Shown: piece by piece, positions 1 through 6,447 of the stretch
Position numbering within the stretch: the first letter of the stretch is position 1
How the letters are laid out: each line of letters opens with the position of its first letter
Source of the DNA: Oscillospiraceae bacterium
Lineage (GTDB): Bacteria; Bacillota; Clostridia; Christensenellales; Aristaeellaceae
Assembly: GCA_031282605.1 (NCBI GenBank)
Contig: JAITDK010000072.1
Coordinates: forward strand, 1 to 10,001
DNA: 10,001 nt
Direction of reading: 5' to 3'
Notes under the pieces: generated by a model
What the model was told of the DNA's origin: nothing
Databases searched by the model: none
The model's input: only the letters and a program-made list of their open reading frames with translations
Translations under genes and position numbers: made by a program

Positions 1-40
1 CGGCCTGCTTGTTTTCCTTTTTTTGTCTTGTCGTCCGCTC

Positions 41-470
41 AACCGGTCCCCCTTTAACCGCGTCCCCCGCCCGGGGGGGGGGCGGGTGGGGGACTACAGC
101 CCCCTCCCCGAAGGCGCGGATGCGCCGCGTCCCTGACCCTGCGAAGGGCTAACCGCCCTTTCGAATCCGGACCAGGCTTCGCCTGGACCATCGTGATACA
201 CAATCTACCGGCTTCGGATCACCGGTTGTACCTGGAGAGTCTGTTCCGGAACGCAACCGGTTCCCCCGTTCCCTCGTTCCAAGCCTCGGGGGAGGTCGGG
301 TGGGGGTCGTGAGACCCGTTCCCGATCGCGCGGATGCGCCGCGGGCTATCCGCCCTTTCGAATCCTGACCAGGCTTCGCCTGAACCATCGTGATACACAT
401 GCCATCGGCTTCGGATCGCCGGTTGTACCTGGAGAGTCTGTTCCGTAGCGTAACCCGTTCCACCACGCTA
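41..470. repeat. Degenerate ~200-bp tandem direct repeat (two copies plus a stub)
   Basis: Copy 1 starts at about 41 (AACCGG), copy 2 at about 255 (AACCGG), and a truncated third start (AACCCG) is at about 452. The offset between copies is 214 bp in the first part and 197 bp in the second, because copy 1 carries 17 extra bases at 130-146. By eye, 147-255 and 344-452 match at 98 of 109 positions. Each copy holds two hairpins in the same order: CCAGGC-TTC-GCCTGG (172-186 in copy 1) and ACCGG...CCGGT (207-226). Some differences between copies keep pairing: C becomes T to give a G-U wobble, and A becomes G to extend the second stem. I see no credible gene in positions 1-555. Positions 1-40 are T-rich with no recognisable feature, and 471-555 show nothing. 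Function is unknown; a genome-wide interspersed repeat or a structured RNA are both possible. Confidence 0.8.
61..109. other. G-run and GC-rich hairpin region, possible G-quadruplex
   Basis: A run of ten G (73-82) is followed by CGGGTGGGGG, giving four or more G-tracts with very short loops, which fits a G-quadruplex pattern on the plus strand. The same bases can instead fold as duplex hairpins: CCCCCGCCC (63-71) against the G tracts, or GGGTGGGGG (84-92) against CCCCCTCCCC (100-109) around the loop ACTACAG. The corresponding place in repeat copy 2 keeps a hairpin, GGGTC-GTGA-GACCC, so a stem here is shared by both copies. The exact length of the G run is the part of the window most likely to contain a sequencing or assembly error. 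Confidence 0.5.
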
Positions 471-555
471 CGCATGAAACTGCTGCATTCAAATATCCGA
501 CGCTTTTTTCAAGTATTAGGCACTCACCTCAGCCTGTCATAGCGTCCCGGATCGA

Positions 556-584
556 TTGACAACCCAAAAATCATATGTTAGAAT
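556..584 (+). promoter_or_regulatory. Sigma-A-type promoter of the sugar transporter operon
   Basis: A perfect -35 box TTGACA (556-561) is followed by a 17-bp spacer and the -10 box TAGAAT (579-584), with TG at 576-577 one base before it (extended -10). Transcription would start near 590 and give a leader of about 35 nt before the ATG at 626. The SD site AGGTGG (613-618) lies 7 nt before that ATG. No clear operator palindrome was seen next to the promoter. Confidence 0.8.
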
Positions 585-625
585 AAAGCATATAGGATAT
601 TTCCTGCAAAACAGGTGGTATATTT

Positions 626-1609
626 ATGACAAACTCGTTAAAAACCCCTGCCGTTGAAAACGTGCGTCGTTCATTATCACTAGCGGCTCGAACCCGTCGC
701 TCTTTAATTCAGATCGCGACCGGCTGGCAGCTGTATGCCATGGCACTGCCTACCATGGCTCTGTTATTCGTATTCAGCTATTGGCCGATGTTCGGCACTA
801 TACTGGCGTTCAAAAAATATAAAGTCAAGGACGGCATATTCGGCAGCGCGTGGATGAACCCCATCTTGCGCAATTTCCAGGCACTCGGATCGGCCGACGC
901 GCACCAAGCCATCCGTAACACCTTGTCCCTGAATTTTATGTTCATCGTCGTCGGCACTGTGTTCGCTCTCACGCTCGCGCTGATGTTCAACGAGGTGCGC
1001 CATAAAACCTACAAAAAAATCACACAGTCACTTAGCTTCCTGCCTTACTTCATATCCACGGTGGTTATCGGTATCTTCGCATCTGGTATGCTTAACTATG
1101 AAAACGGCTCGATAAACGGCATATTGTCGGCGCTGGGACGCGAGAAAATCGGCTTCTTCATGGAGGCGCAATACTGGCCGCTGATACTGCTGATCGTGAC
1201 GATCTGGAAGGGCGCGGGATACAGCTCCGTGGTGTACCTGGCAACTATCGCGGGCGTCGACGCTGAACTGTATGAGGCGGCCAAAATCGACGGCGCGTCA
1301 CGCTGGGGCGAGATGTGGCACATTTCCCTGCCGATGCTGCGTCCGACCGTCATTGTGCTCACGCTGCTGGCCATAGGCCGCATTATGAACGCCGACTTCG
1401 GCCTGTTCTATAATGTGACTCAGGATATGCCAACACTGTATTCTACTACGGACGTAATTGATACTCACGTGTACCGCCTGCTGCGTAAACGCGGCGATAT
1501 CGGTATATCGACGGCGGTCGGTTTGTTCCAGTCAACCATCTCGTTTGTGTTAGTGTTGATCAGCAATTACGCCGCGCGGAGGATTGATGATTCCGCTGCG
1601 CTGTTCTGA
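626..1609 (+). CDS. ABC sugar transporter permease, LplB/YteP type (CUT1)
   Basis: This is an inner-membrane subunit of an ABC importer for an oligosaccharide or complex sugar. The 327-residue protein has a basic N-terminal tail and about six hydrophobic segments (roughly 36-53, 99-121, 137-155, 184-205, 238-252 and 296-314). The EAA loop that docks the ATPase is at 217-236: EAAKIDGASRWGEMW, then SLP. LplB-like features include the early YWPMFG and AFKKYK segments. The ATG is preceded by AGGTGG at 7-nt spacing. It is the first gene of a three-gene operon with a second permease and a binding protein. No ATPase gene accompanies them, which is usual for this class because a shared MsmX-like ATPase serves several such importers. 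Family assignment is firm; the substrate is not known from this protein alone. Confidence 0.93.
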   Translation: MTNSLKTPAVENVRRSLSLAARTRRSLIQIATGWQLYAMALPTMALLFVFSYWPMFGTILAFKKYKVKDGIFGSAWMNPILRNFQALGSADAHQAIRNTLSLNFMFIVVGTVFALTLALMFNEVRHKTYKKITQSLSFLPYFISTVVIGIFASGMLNYENGSINGILSALGREKIGFFMEAQYWPLILLIVTIWKGAGYSSVVYLATIAGVDAELYEAAKIDGASRWGEMWHISLPMLRPTVIVLTLLAIGRIMNADFGLFYNVTQDMPTLYSTTDVIDTHVYRLLRKRGDIGISTAVGLFQSTISFVLVLISNYAARRIDDSAALF

Positions 1610-1627
1610 TCGGGAGGGGTGAGCATT

Positions 1628-2566
1628 ATGACAGTGTCGCCACGTATCTCCGCCACTCCCGCTTCAACCGGAGTCAAACGCCGGTTCAGCGTCGGAACGT
1701 TTTTCATCTACCTATTCGTCGGCGCGTTTGCGCTGATGTGCTTGTATCCGTTCGCGCTGGTTATCGCCGGATCGTTCACGACGAAGGCGTATTCCACATT
1801 GCACGGATTCACGCTGTGGCCTGGCGTCGACGGTTTGACCCTCGCCGCGTATAAGTCGCTGTTCGTCAATATGACGTTCATCATTAACGGTTATAAGGTG
1901 ACGCTGTTCACAACCATATTCGGTACGCTGCTTTCGCTGTTCACCAACTCGATGATGGGTTTCGTGCTCTCGCGCAAGCAGCTGAAAGGCCGCCGCGTTA
2001 TCAACTTCTATGTATTGTTCACGATGTTGTTCTCCGGCGGAATGGTGCCTTGGTATATCATCTGTATCCGCTATCTCGGCTGGATGGTCGATACGGTATG
2101 GGCCTTGATCATACCTATGCTGGCCGGGCCGTGGAATATATTCCTGTTCCGCAACTACTTCAACTCCGTGCCGGACGCGCTGTATGAATCGGCGCGCATC
2201 GACGGAGCGGGAGATTTCCGTATCTATGCCAGCATATACATTCGCGTTTCCACGCCGGTGCTGGCGACGGTCACGCTGTTCACCGCGCTGGGCTTCTGGA
2301 ACGATTGGTGGCTGGGCTTGATGCTGATCAAGGATCACACCGAACTATACCCGCTGCAGATGCTGCTGCGCAACATTATATCCAACCTGCAGTTCCTGCA
2401 GACGATGGAATCCAGCGCGCAGGTGCAACTGATGATGGCGTCGATACCCAGCGATAGCGTCCGCATGGCGCTGGTCATCGTCACGACCGGACCGATTCTG
2501 TTGCTGTATCCGTTCGTTCAGCGGTATTTCGTGAAGGGCATCATGGTAGGTGCGGTCAAAGGGTAG
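1628..2566 (+). CDS. ABC sugar transporter permease, YtcP type (CUT1)
   Basis: This is the second membrane subunit of the importer, forming a heterodimer channel with the upstream permease. From the ATG at 1628 it is 312 residues with six hydrophobic segments and an EAA loop at about 187-209 (ESARIDGAGDFRIYAS). The usual leucine-proline after the loop reads RVSTP here. The C-terminal ending, QRYFVKGIMVGAVKG, is typical of YtcP/AraQ-like permeases. I prefer ATG 1628 over the in-frame GTG at 1619 because the SD site GGGAGG (1612-1617) overlaps the GTG region but lies 10 nt before the ATG. It begins 18 bp after the first permease stops. In B. subtilis, permeases of this class import rhamnogalacturonan-derived sugars among other substrates (family knowledge), which fits the rhamnose genes nearby. 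Confidence 0.93.
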   Translation: MTVSPRISATPASTGVKRRFSVGTFFIYLFVGAFALMCLYPFALVIAGSFTTKAYSTLHGFTLWPGVDGLTLAAYKSLFVNMTFIINGYKVTLFTTIFGTLLSLFTNSMMGFVLSRKQLKGRRVINFYVLFTMLFSGGMVPWYIICIRYLGWMVDTVWALIIPMLAGPWNIFLFRNYFNSVPDALYESARIDGAGDFRIYASIYIRVSTPVLATVTLFTALGFWNDWWLGLMLIKDHTELYPLQMLLRNIISNLQFLQTMESSAQVQLMMASIPSDSVRMALVIVTTGPILLLYPFVQRYFVKGIMVGAVKG

Positions 2567-2583
2567 ATGTTCGCGAGGGGTTC

Positions 2584-2600
2584 AGGGGGCGTATCCCCCT
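2584..2600 (+). other. Intercistronic hairpin before the binding-protein gene
   Basis: A perfect 6-bp stem, AGGGGG (2584-2589) and CCCCCT (2595-2600) around CGTAT, lies in the 67-bp gap between the second permease and the solute-binding protein gene. There is no T-tract after it, so it is not a standard terminator. Such hairpins in importer operons often protect or separate the message so the binding protein can be made in excess (inference). A similar hairpin precedes the exported protein gene at 9262. Confidence 0.6.
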
Positions 2601-2633
2601 AGATATATACCCATAATATTCAAGGAGGATCCA

Positions 2634-4103
2634 ATGAAAAGAGTATTAGCCATACTGCTCGTGCTTGGACTGTGTCTGCCGATCGTATCGTCAATGGCTG
2701 CCGCAGAGGAACTCAAGCCGGTAACGCTCTCCTACATCTTCTTCGCGGACAAGAAGTCCGCCGTCGATCAGGTGTGGGGCGAGATCGCGAACAAGTATCG
2801 CGACAAACTGAACGCCGATTTCAACGTCCGCTTCATCCCCGGCGACGATTACAAGACCACGCTGCTGATGATGGCCGCCGCTGGCGAAAGCTGGGACATG
2901 AACTTCGAAGGCAACTGGCTGGGCTACTATCAGATGATCGCGATGGACGCGTATCTGGATCTGACCGACCTGCTGCCCGTATACGCGCCCGATCTGTTCG
3001 CCGCGTATGAAGAATCCGGTGCGCTGGAAGCCGCCACATACAACGGCAAGATCGTCGCGCTGCCATGGACGATGGTCATGAATAACCGTACCAACTTCCA
3101 GTGGCGGGGCGATCTCGTCAAAGAAGCTGGAATCGAATTGAACGCCGACGACATCACGGATTTCGATGATGTATACGAAGCGCTGCTAAAGATCAACGAG
3201 GCGTATCCGGATCGCTATACGATCGAGGTATCCTCGCTGGACGCGATGAAGGTTAAGTACTCGCTGGTCGATCTGGGCAACAACCTGGTTATCGACCTAA
3301 ACGATCCCGAGTATACGGTGCAGGCTATCGAGACGACCGACGCGTACCGTGAGTACGCTCAATATGGCAAGAAGCTGCAGGACGCCGGACTGATCTGGAA
3401 GGACGTCCTCAACGATAAGACCGACCACAATGCGCTGATCGATCAAGGCAAGCTGATCACCAAGTGGGGCACCAGTGAGTTTGCCCGCCAGAATCGCGCT
3501 TGGGTAGAGGAAGGCGCGTACTGGGATTACGCGTTCCTGTATCCGGATGGGAAGTCGCCAAACCGCACGCCGCTGGCCAACGCCGCCGCTATCTCGGCCA
3601 CGTCGGATAACCCCGAGCGCGTGCTGATGTTCATGAACCTGCTGCAGACGGATCGGGAACTGTATGATTTGATGCATTACGGCATCCTGGGCGTAACGTA
3701 TGAGCTGAATGGCGAAGAAGCCGTTTACCCCGAGGGTATGACCATCGCCAACAGCAACTATATGGACTGGCAAGGCCGCTGGGCGTTCTGGAAGCCGCAA
3801 TTCATGCGTCCGGACGCGAACTACCATGAGAATTTCTGGAAGGAAGAGGAAGAGAACGCCTACTCCAACCCGAACAACGTGGTTTCACCGTTCGACGCGT
3901 TCAGCCTGAACGCCGAGGATATCTCCATTGAAGTTGCGCAGCGCGATCAGGTGCACACAGACGCGGATAAACTGATCTCCGTTGGTCTCGCCGGCGACGC
4001 TGACGCCGCCGTAGATAAGCTGATCGCCGATCAGGCCGCCAACGCCGTCGTCATCATCGCGGAAGCGCAAAAGCAAATCGACGCCTACATGGCCGCGCGC
4101 TAA
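2634..4103 (+). CDS. Extracellular sugar-binding protein, LplA-like with DUF3502-type C-terminus
   Basis: This is the substrate-capturing subunit of the importer, acting outside the membrane. The ATG at 2634 follows a strong AAGGAGG (2622-2628); it gives a 489-residue protein starting with a clear signal peptide (KR, then a hydrophobic stretch at 4-20). An in-frame extension upstream to 2550 runs through the intercistronic hairpin and is not the true start. The mature part has the two-lobe pattern of family 1 binding proteins. The C-terminal region, with SAEDIS-like NAEDIS and the ending AEAQKQIDAYMAAR, resembles the DUF3502 domain of LplA-type proteins. The signal peptide has an A-A-A motif at 22-24 that suits signal peptidase I. 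The only cysteine (position 14) sits in LGLC, a poor lipobox, so lipid anchoring is uncertain. Confidence 0.92.
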   Translation: MKRVLAILLVLGLCLPIVSSMAAAEELKPVTLSYIFFADKKSAVDQVWGEIANKYRDKLNADFNVRFIPGDDYKTTLLMMAAAGESWDMNFEGNWLGYYQMIAMDAYLDLTDLLPVYAPDLFAAYEESGALEAATYNGKIVALPWTMVMNNRTNFQWRGDLVKEAGIELNADDITDFDDVYEALLKINEAYPDRYTIEVSSLDAMKVKYSLVDLGNNLVIDLNDPEYTVQAIETTDAYREYAQYGKKLQDAGLIWKDVLNDKTDHNALIDQGKLITKWGTSEFARQNRAWVEEGAYWDYAFLYPDGKSPNRTPLANAAAISATSDNPERVLMFMNLLQTDRELYDLMHYGILGVTYELNGEEAVYPEGMTIANSNYMDWQGRWAFWKPQFMRPDANYHENFWKEEEENAYSNPNNVVSPFDAFSLNAEDISIEVAQRDQVHTDADKLISVGLAGDADAAVDKLIADQAANAVVIIAEAQKQIDAYMAAR

Positions 4104-4127
4104 AGGTAGTAGGTAGATCATAGTGTG

Positions 4128-4160
4128 GCGGGATCGTGGTGACACGATCCCGCTTGCCTT
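4128..4160 (+). terminator. Rho-independent terminator of the transporter operon
   Basis: A perfect 11-bp stem, GCGGGATCGTG (4128-4138) and its complement (4143-4153), closes a GTGA tetraloop and is followed by the moderately T-rich TTGCCTTT. It starts 25 bp after the stop of the binding-protein gene. The same stem lies downstream of the converging minus-strand operon but has no T-tract on that side. A weaker GTGG/CCAC hairpin at 4175-4187 sits directly behind the minus-strand stop. No other feature is visible in the 85-bp convergent gap. Confidence 0.85.
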
Positions 4161-4188
4161 TGATAAGAGTCAATGTGGTTATCCCACG

Positions 4189-4992
4189 CTAAATCACGTA
4201 CACCATTTCCGACCATATGCGGCGTGATTCGCGGATGGCGATGCCTGCCTCCATTGCCACGCGTTCAAACCTAGCCGCCGTGCCGTCGATCCGCCTGGCG
4301 CGGTTCGTTCCTGACAACCCTGACAGCGGAAACGACACTATCTTGACGGGGGATTGTATCTCGCGCAGCAGTTGAATCCCGCGCCCATCGCGCTGCATGT
4401 CCAGCACGGGCAGCAGCTTCAGCAGTAACGCGGCGTCCGACGCGGCGGGCGGCGTCTCCACGGCCAGATCGCTCGCCTGCGCCGCTTCGGGTAAACCTAT
4501 GCGACGGAACAGCGCGTTTGCGTAACCGATGGAACGCGTATCCACGTCGTATGCATCGTAGCGGATCATGTCGCTTCGCCGCCATAGAGGCAGCGCAAAC
4601 GGATTAACGCCGCAGCCGTAATCGGCTACGATCCGAGCGCCTGCGCATATATCCCCGATATAATCGTAAAACGCCTTGAGAACGGGCAGTCTCTCGCGAG
4701 TGGATGCGTGCGCGGCCAAAAAATGCGCACACCATTCAAGCGCGGACGCGTAATTGTCGACGCCGCGCAGAGAATCCAGGCGTTCGTCCATGCCGCGTTC
4801 AAATATGCGCGCCGCTGAACCGCTCGGCGCATAGGCCCCTGTAATTTGATACAGCCGATTACGCACGGCGCGCTCGCAATCCCGCGCGTTCTTATGTTTG
4901 CGCCTCTCCTCTTCAAAGATGCGGTCTACGCACGGAGCGTAGACCGACGCGTATTTTGCCGACGGGGTATAGCCCGCGCCTGTATCACTCAT
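4189..4992 (-). CDS. 16S rRNA (guanine-N7) methyltransferase, Rmt/ArmA (FmrO) family
   Basis: Related enzymes use S-adenosylmethionine to methylate N7 of G1405 in the 16S rRNA A-site, which gives high-level resistance to 4,6-disubstituted deoxystreptamine aminoglycosides. Seen here, in a 267-residue protein: RHK-rich N-terminal helices (RKHKNARD, 31-38) and RNRLYQITGAY (44-54); HASTRERLPVLKAFYDYI (95-112); the SAM motif DYGCGVNP (124-131); LLLKLLPVLD (189-198); IVSFPLSGLSG (218-228); and the family-like ending EMVYVI. These match RmtB/Sgm segments as I recall them, in the same order. Family members are about 250-275 residues, so it is full length. ATG 4992 is chosen because AGAGG lies 8 nt upstream; an in-frame ATG at 5022 would add ten residues. 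It overlaps the upstream TGT gene by 8 bp, so translation is probably coupled. Family is confident; G1405 activity is inferred, because the loop after SFP diverges from resistance enzymes. Confidence 0.88.
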   Translation of the reverse strand: MSDTGAGYTPSAKYASVYAPCVDRIFEEERRKHKNARDCERAVRNRLYQITGAYAPSGSAARIFERGMDERLDSLRGVDNYASALEWCAHFLAAHASTRERLPVLKAFYDYIGDICAGARIVADYGCGVNPFALPLWRRSDMIRYDAYDVDTRSIGYANALFRRIGLPEAAQASDLAVETPPAASDAALLLKLLPVLDMQRDGRGIQLLREIQSPVKIVSFPLSGLSGTNRARRIDGTAARFERVAMEAGIAIRESRRIWSEMVYVI

Positions 4993-6127
4993 CTCCGGCG
5001 CCTCTTTTAGCCGGGGCTTCATCCTCGAGCGCGGAAGCCTTTCCCCGTAAATCCCGTAATCGCTCCATCAGCTGCGTGTAAAACCGCAAATTGTGCATCG
5101 TGCCCAACCGATACGCGAGCGGGTCGCCGATCCTGTACAGGTGGCTCAGGTACGCACGCGAGTATCGTTGGCAACACAAACAATCGCATACTTTCGACAG
5201 CGGACGCGGGTCGCGCCAGTACTCTTCGTCCAGCGGGTATAATCGGCGGAAGAATCCGTCGGCGCGCGGGTCGATATCCTCGGCGCGCTCCCACTGTTCG
5301 TTAAATATATACAACCGGTTGTGCCGCGCCTCCCTGGTCGGTACAACGCAATCGAATAAGTTGTAACCCATATCCACACACGCGACGATCGCGTCGGGCA
5401 TACCAAGCCCCATCGCGTACTTGGGCAACCCGTCAATCATTGAGTCCGCCGTCACGCGCAGGATTTCTGTATCCAACTTCCCGTCGCCGTCAAGAGGCCA
5501 GCCCCCGAAGCCATATCCGTCGAAGTGCATGTCTCGCAGCGCGCCGGCGCACTGACGTCGTAAGTCGTTGAACGCGCCGCCCTGTATGATGCCCAGTAAT
5601 AACGGCGGACGAGCAAGCTTCCTCTGCGCCACTTGTCTCTCGTACTCCACGCGGCACGCCTTCGCCCATTTCACTGTGCGCTCGACCGAGCGTTCGCATG
5701 CGTCCCGCGACGACTCGAGGTCTGTGCATTCGTCAAGGCACATCATCGCGTCCGAACCCAACGCGAATTGCATCCGAACGCATGCTTCAGGCGTTAGATT
5801 AACCGTGTCGCCGTTCTCGCGCTTGAACCTAACCCCGTCGACCCTCACGTCGCCGCGCTTCGGGTTTTCCTTGATCAGTGAAAATACCTGGAACCCGCCG
5901 GAATCCGTGAGTATCGGCCTGTCCCAGCCCATCAGCGAATGCGCGCCCCCCAACGCCTTGACCACCGACACGCCCGGATGCGTCATCAGGTGATACGTGT
6001 TGATGACGATGCCCGGCACGCGGGAGGCTTCCAGGTCGAGCGAGTCGACGCAACGTACAACGGCCCGCGTCCCATCCGGAAAGAACGCGGGCAGCGGCAC
6101 CGTTCCATGGTTGAAACGCAGCTCCAT
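4985..6127 (-). CDS. tgt: Divergent tRNA-guanine transglycosylase (TGT) family protein
   Basis: TGT swaps a guanine in tRNA, classically G34 of GUN anticodons, for a 7-deazaguanine base on the way to queuosine. In this 380-residue protein I see PILTDSGGFQVFSL with the catalytic Asp75, ALGSDAMMCLDEC (122-134), GIIQGG (179-184), FDCVVPTR with nucleophile Asp259, and a Zn site C314-x-C316-x2-C319...H345. Three features are unlike housekeeping TGT. The pocket GGL-[AS]-[VG]-GE reads GGWPLDG (208-214). The NIKNA stretch after PTR is missing and replaced by a longer, unrelated segment (about 271-312). Position 25 onward has VRCVDSLDLEASRVPG in place of the usual VKGL/TPEEL region. ATG 6127 lies 4 bp after rhaM and lacks a good SD; a TTG at 6145 in the same frame is an alternative. 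It is probably a paralogue with altered base or RNA specificity rather than the standard enzyme. Confidence 0.85.
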   Translation of the reverse strand: MELRFNHGTVPLPAFFPDGTRAVVRCVDSLDLEASRVPGIVINTYHLMTHPGVSVVKALGGAHSLMGWDRPILTDSGGFQVFSLIKENPKRGDVRVDGVRFKRENGDTVNLTPEACVRMQFALGSDAMMCLDECTDLESSRDACERSVERTVKWAKACRVEYERQVAQRKLARPPLLLGIIQGGAFNDLRRQCAGALRDMHFDGYGFGGWPLDGDGKLDTEILRVTADSMIDGLPKYAMGLGMPDAIVACVDMGYNLFDCVVPTREARHNRLYIFNEQWERAEDIDPRADGFFRRLYPLDEEYWRDPRPLSKVCDCLCCQRYSRAYLSHLYRIGDPLAYRLGTMHNLRFYTQLMERLRDLRGKASALEDEAPAKRGAGDE

Positions 6128-6131
6128 CGTG

Positions 6132-6446
6132 CTAGTTATGTACAAACACCTGCTTTAACAGAACCTGCGCGCCGGTCTGCGGATCAAGCTCCATAACCAT
6201 AACGTCCTTCATGTACTCGTTCCATCGTGCGACGACGGGCGACTCCGCTTGAACCCGCGCGGCCTCGGCTACGCTGTCGCACTCATAGTAACCGAACAGA
6301 TCGTCGCCGACGTTCCATATCGTGTAGTTGCGAATGCCCGCGCGTTTCAGCGTCTCTGTCATCTCCGGCCATATCTGATCGTGCCGGCGGATGTATTCGT
6401 CGAGCTGGCCGGGCAGGACATATGCCTTCCATGTGAAGCGTTCCAT
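6132..6446 (-). CDS. rhaM: L-rhamnose mutarotase
   Basis: This enzyme interconverts the alpha and beta anomers of L-rhamnose in the cytoplasm, feeding rhamnose isomerase. The 104-residue length equals that of the known RhaM/YiiL family. The motif EYIRRHDQIWPEM places Tyr18 and His22 at the positions of the family's active-site residues as I recall them. NYTIW (39-43), LFGYYE (49-54) and the SPVVARWNEYMKDVM segment (68-82) are also typical. It starts 1 bp after the stop of the dehydrogenase gene, with GGCGGT as a modest SD. It is the only gene here that names a specific sugar. It could act on a related sugar such as L-fucose or another 6-deoxyhexose, but rhamnose is most likely. Confidence 0.9.
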   Translation of the reverse strand: MERFTWKAYVLPGQLDEYIRRHDQIWPEMTETLKRAGIRNYTIWNVGDDLFGYYECDSVAEAARVQAESPVVARWNEYMKDVMVMELDPQTGAQVLLKQVFVHN

Positions 6447-6447
6447 A

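Noticed and set aside
154..170. TTCGAATCC in each repeat copy, like a tRNA T-loop
   Set aside because: The flanking bases do not form a T-stem and no acceptor, D or anticodon arms could be placed around it.
149..475. Minus-strand open frame of 108 codons across the tandem repeat
   Set aside because: Its protein is an internally repeated, arginine-rich sequence that follows from the DNA repeat; it has no family resemblance and lies over conserved hairpins.
1712..2338. Long minus-strand open frame (208 codons) opposite the second permease
   Set aside because: It is antisense to a clear membrane permease and its product is a charged, low-complexity sequence typical of GC-rich shadow frames.
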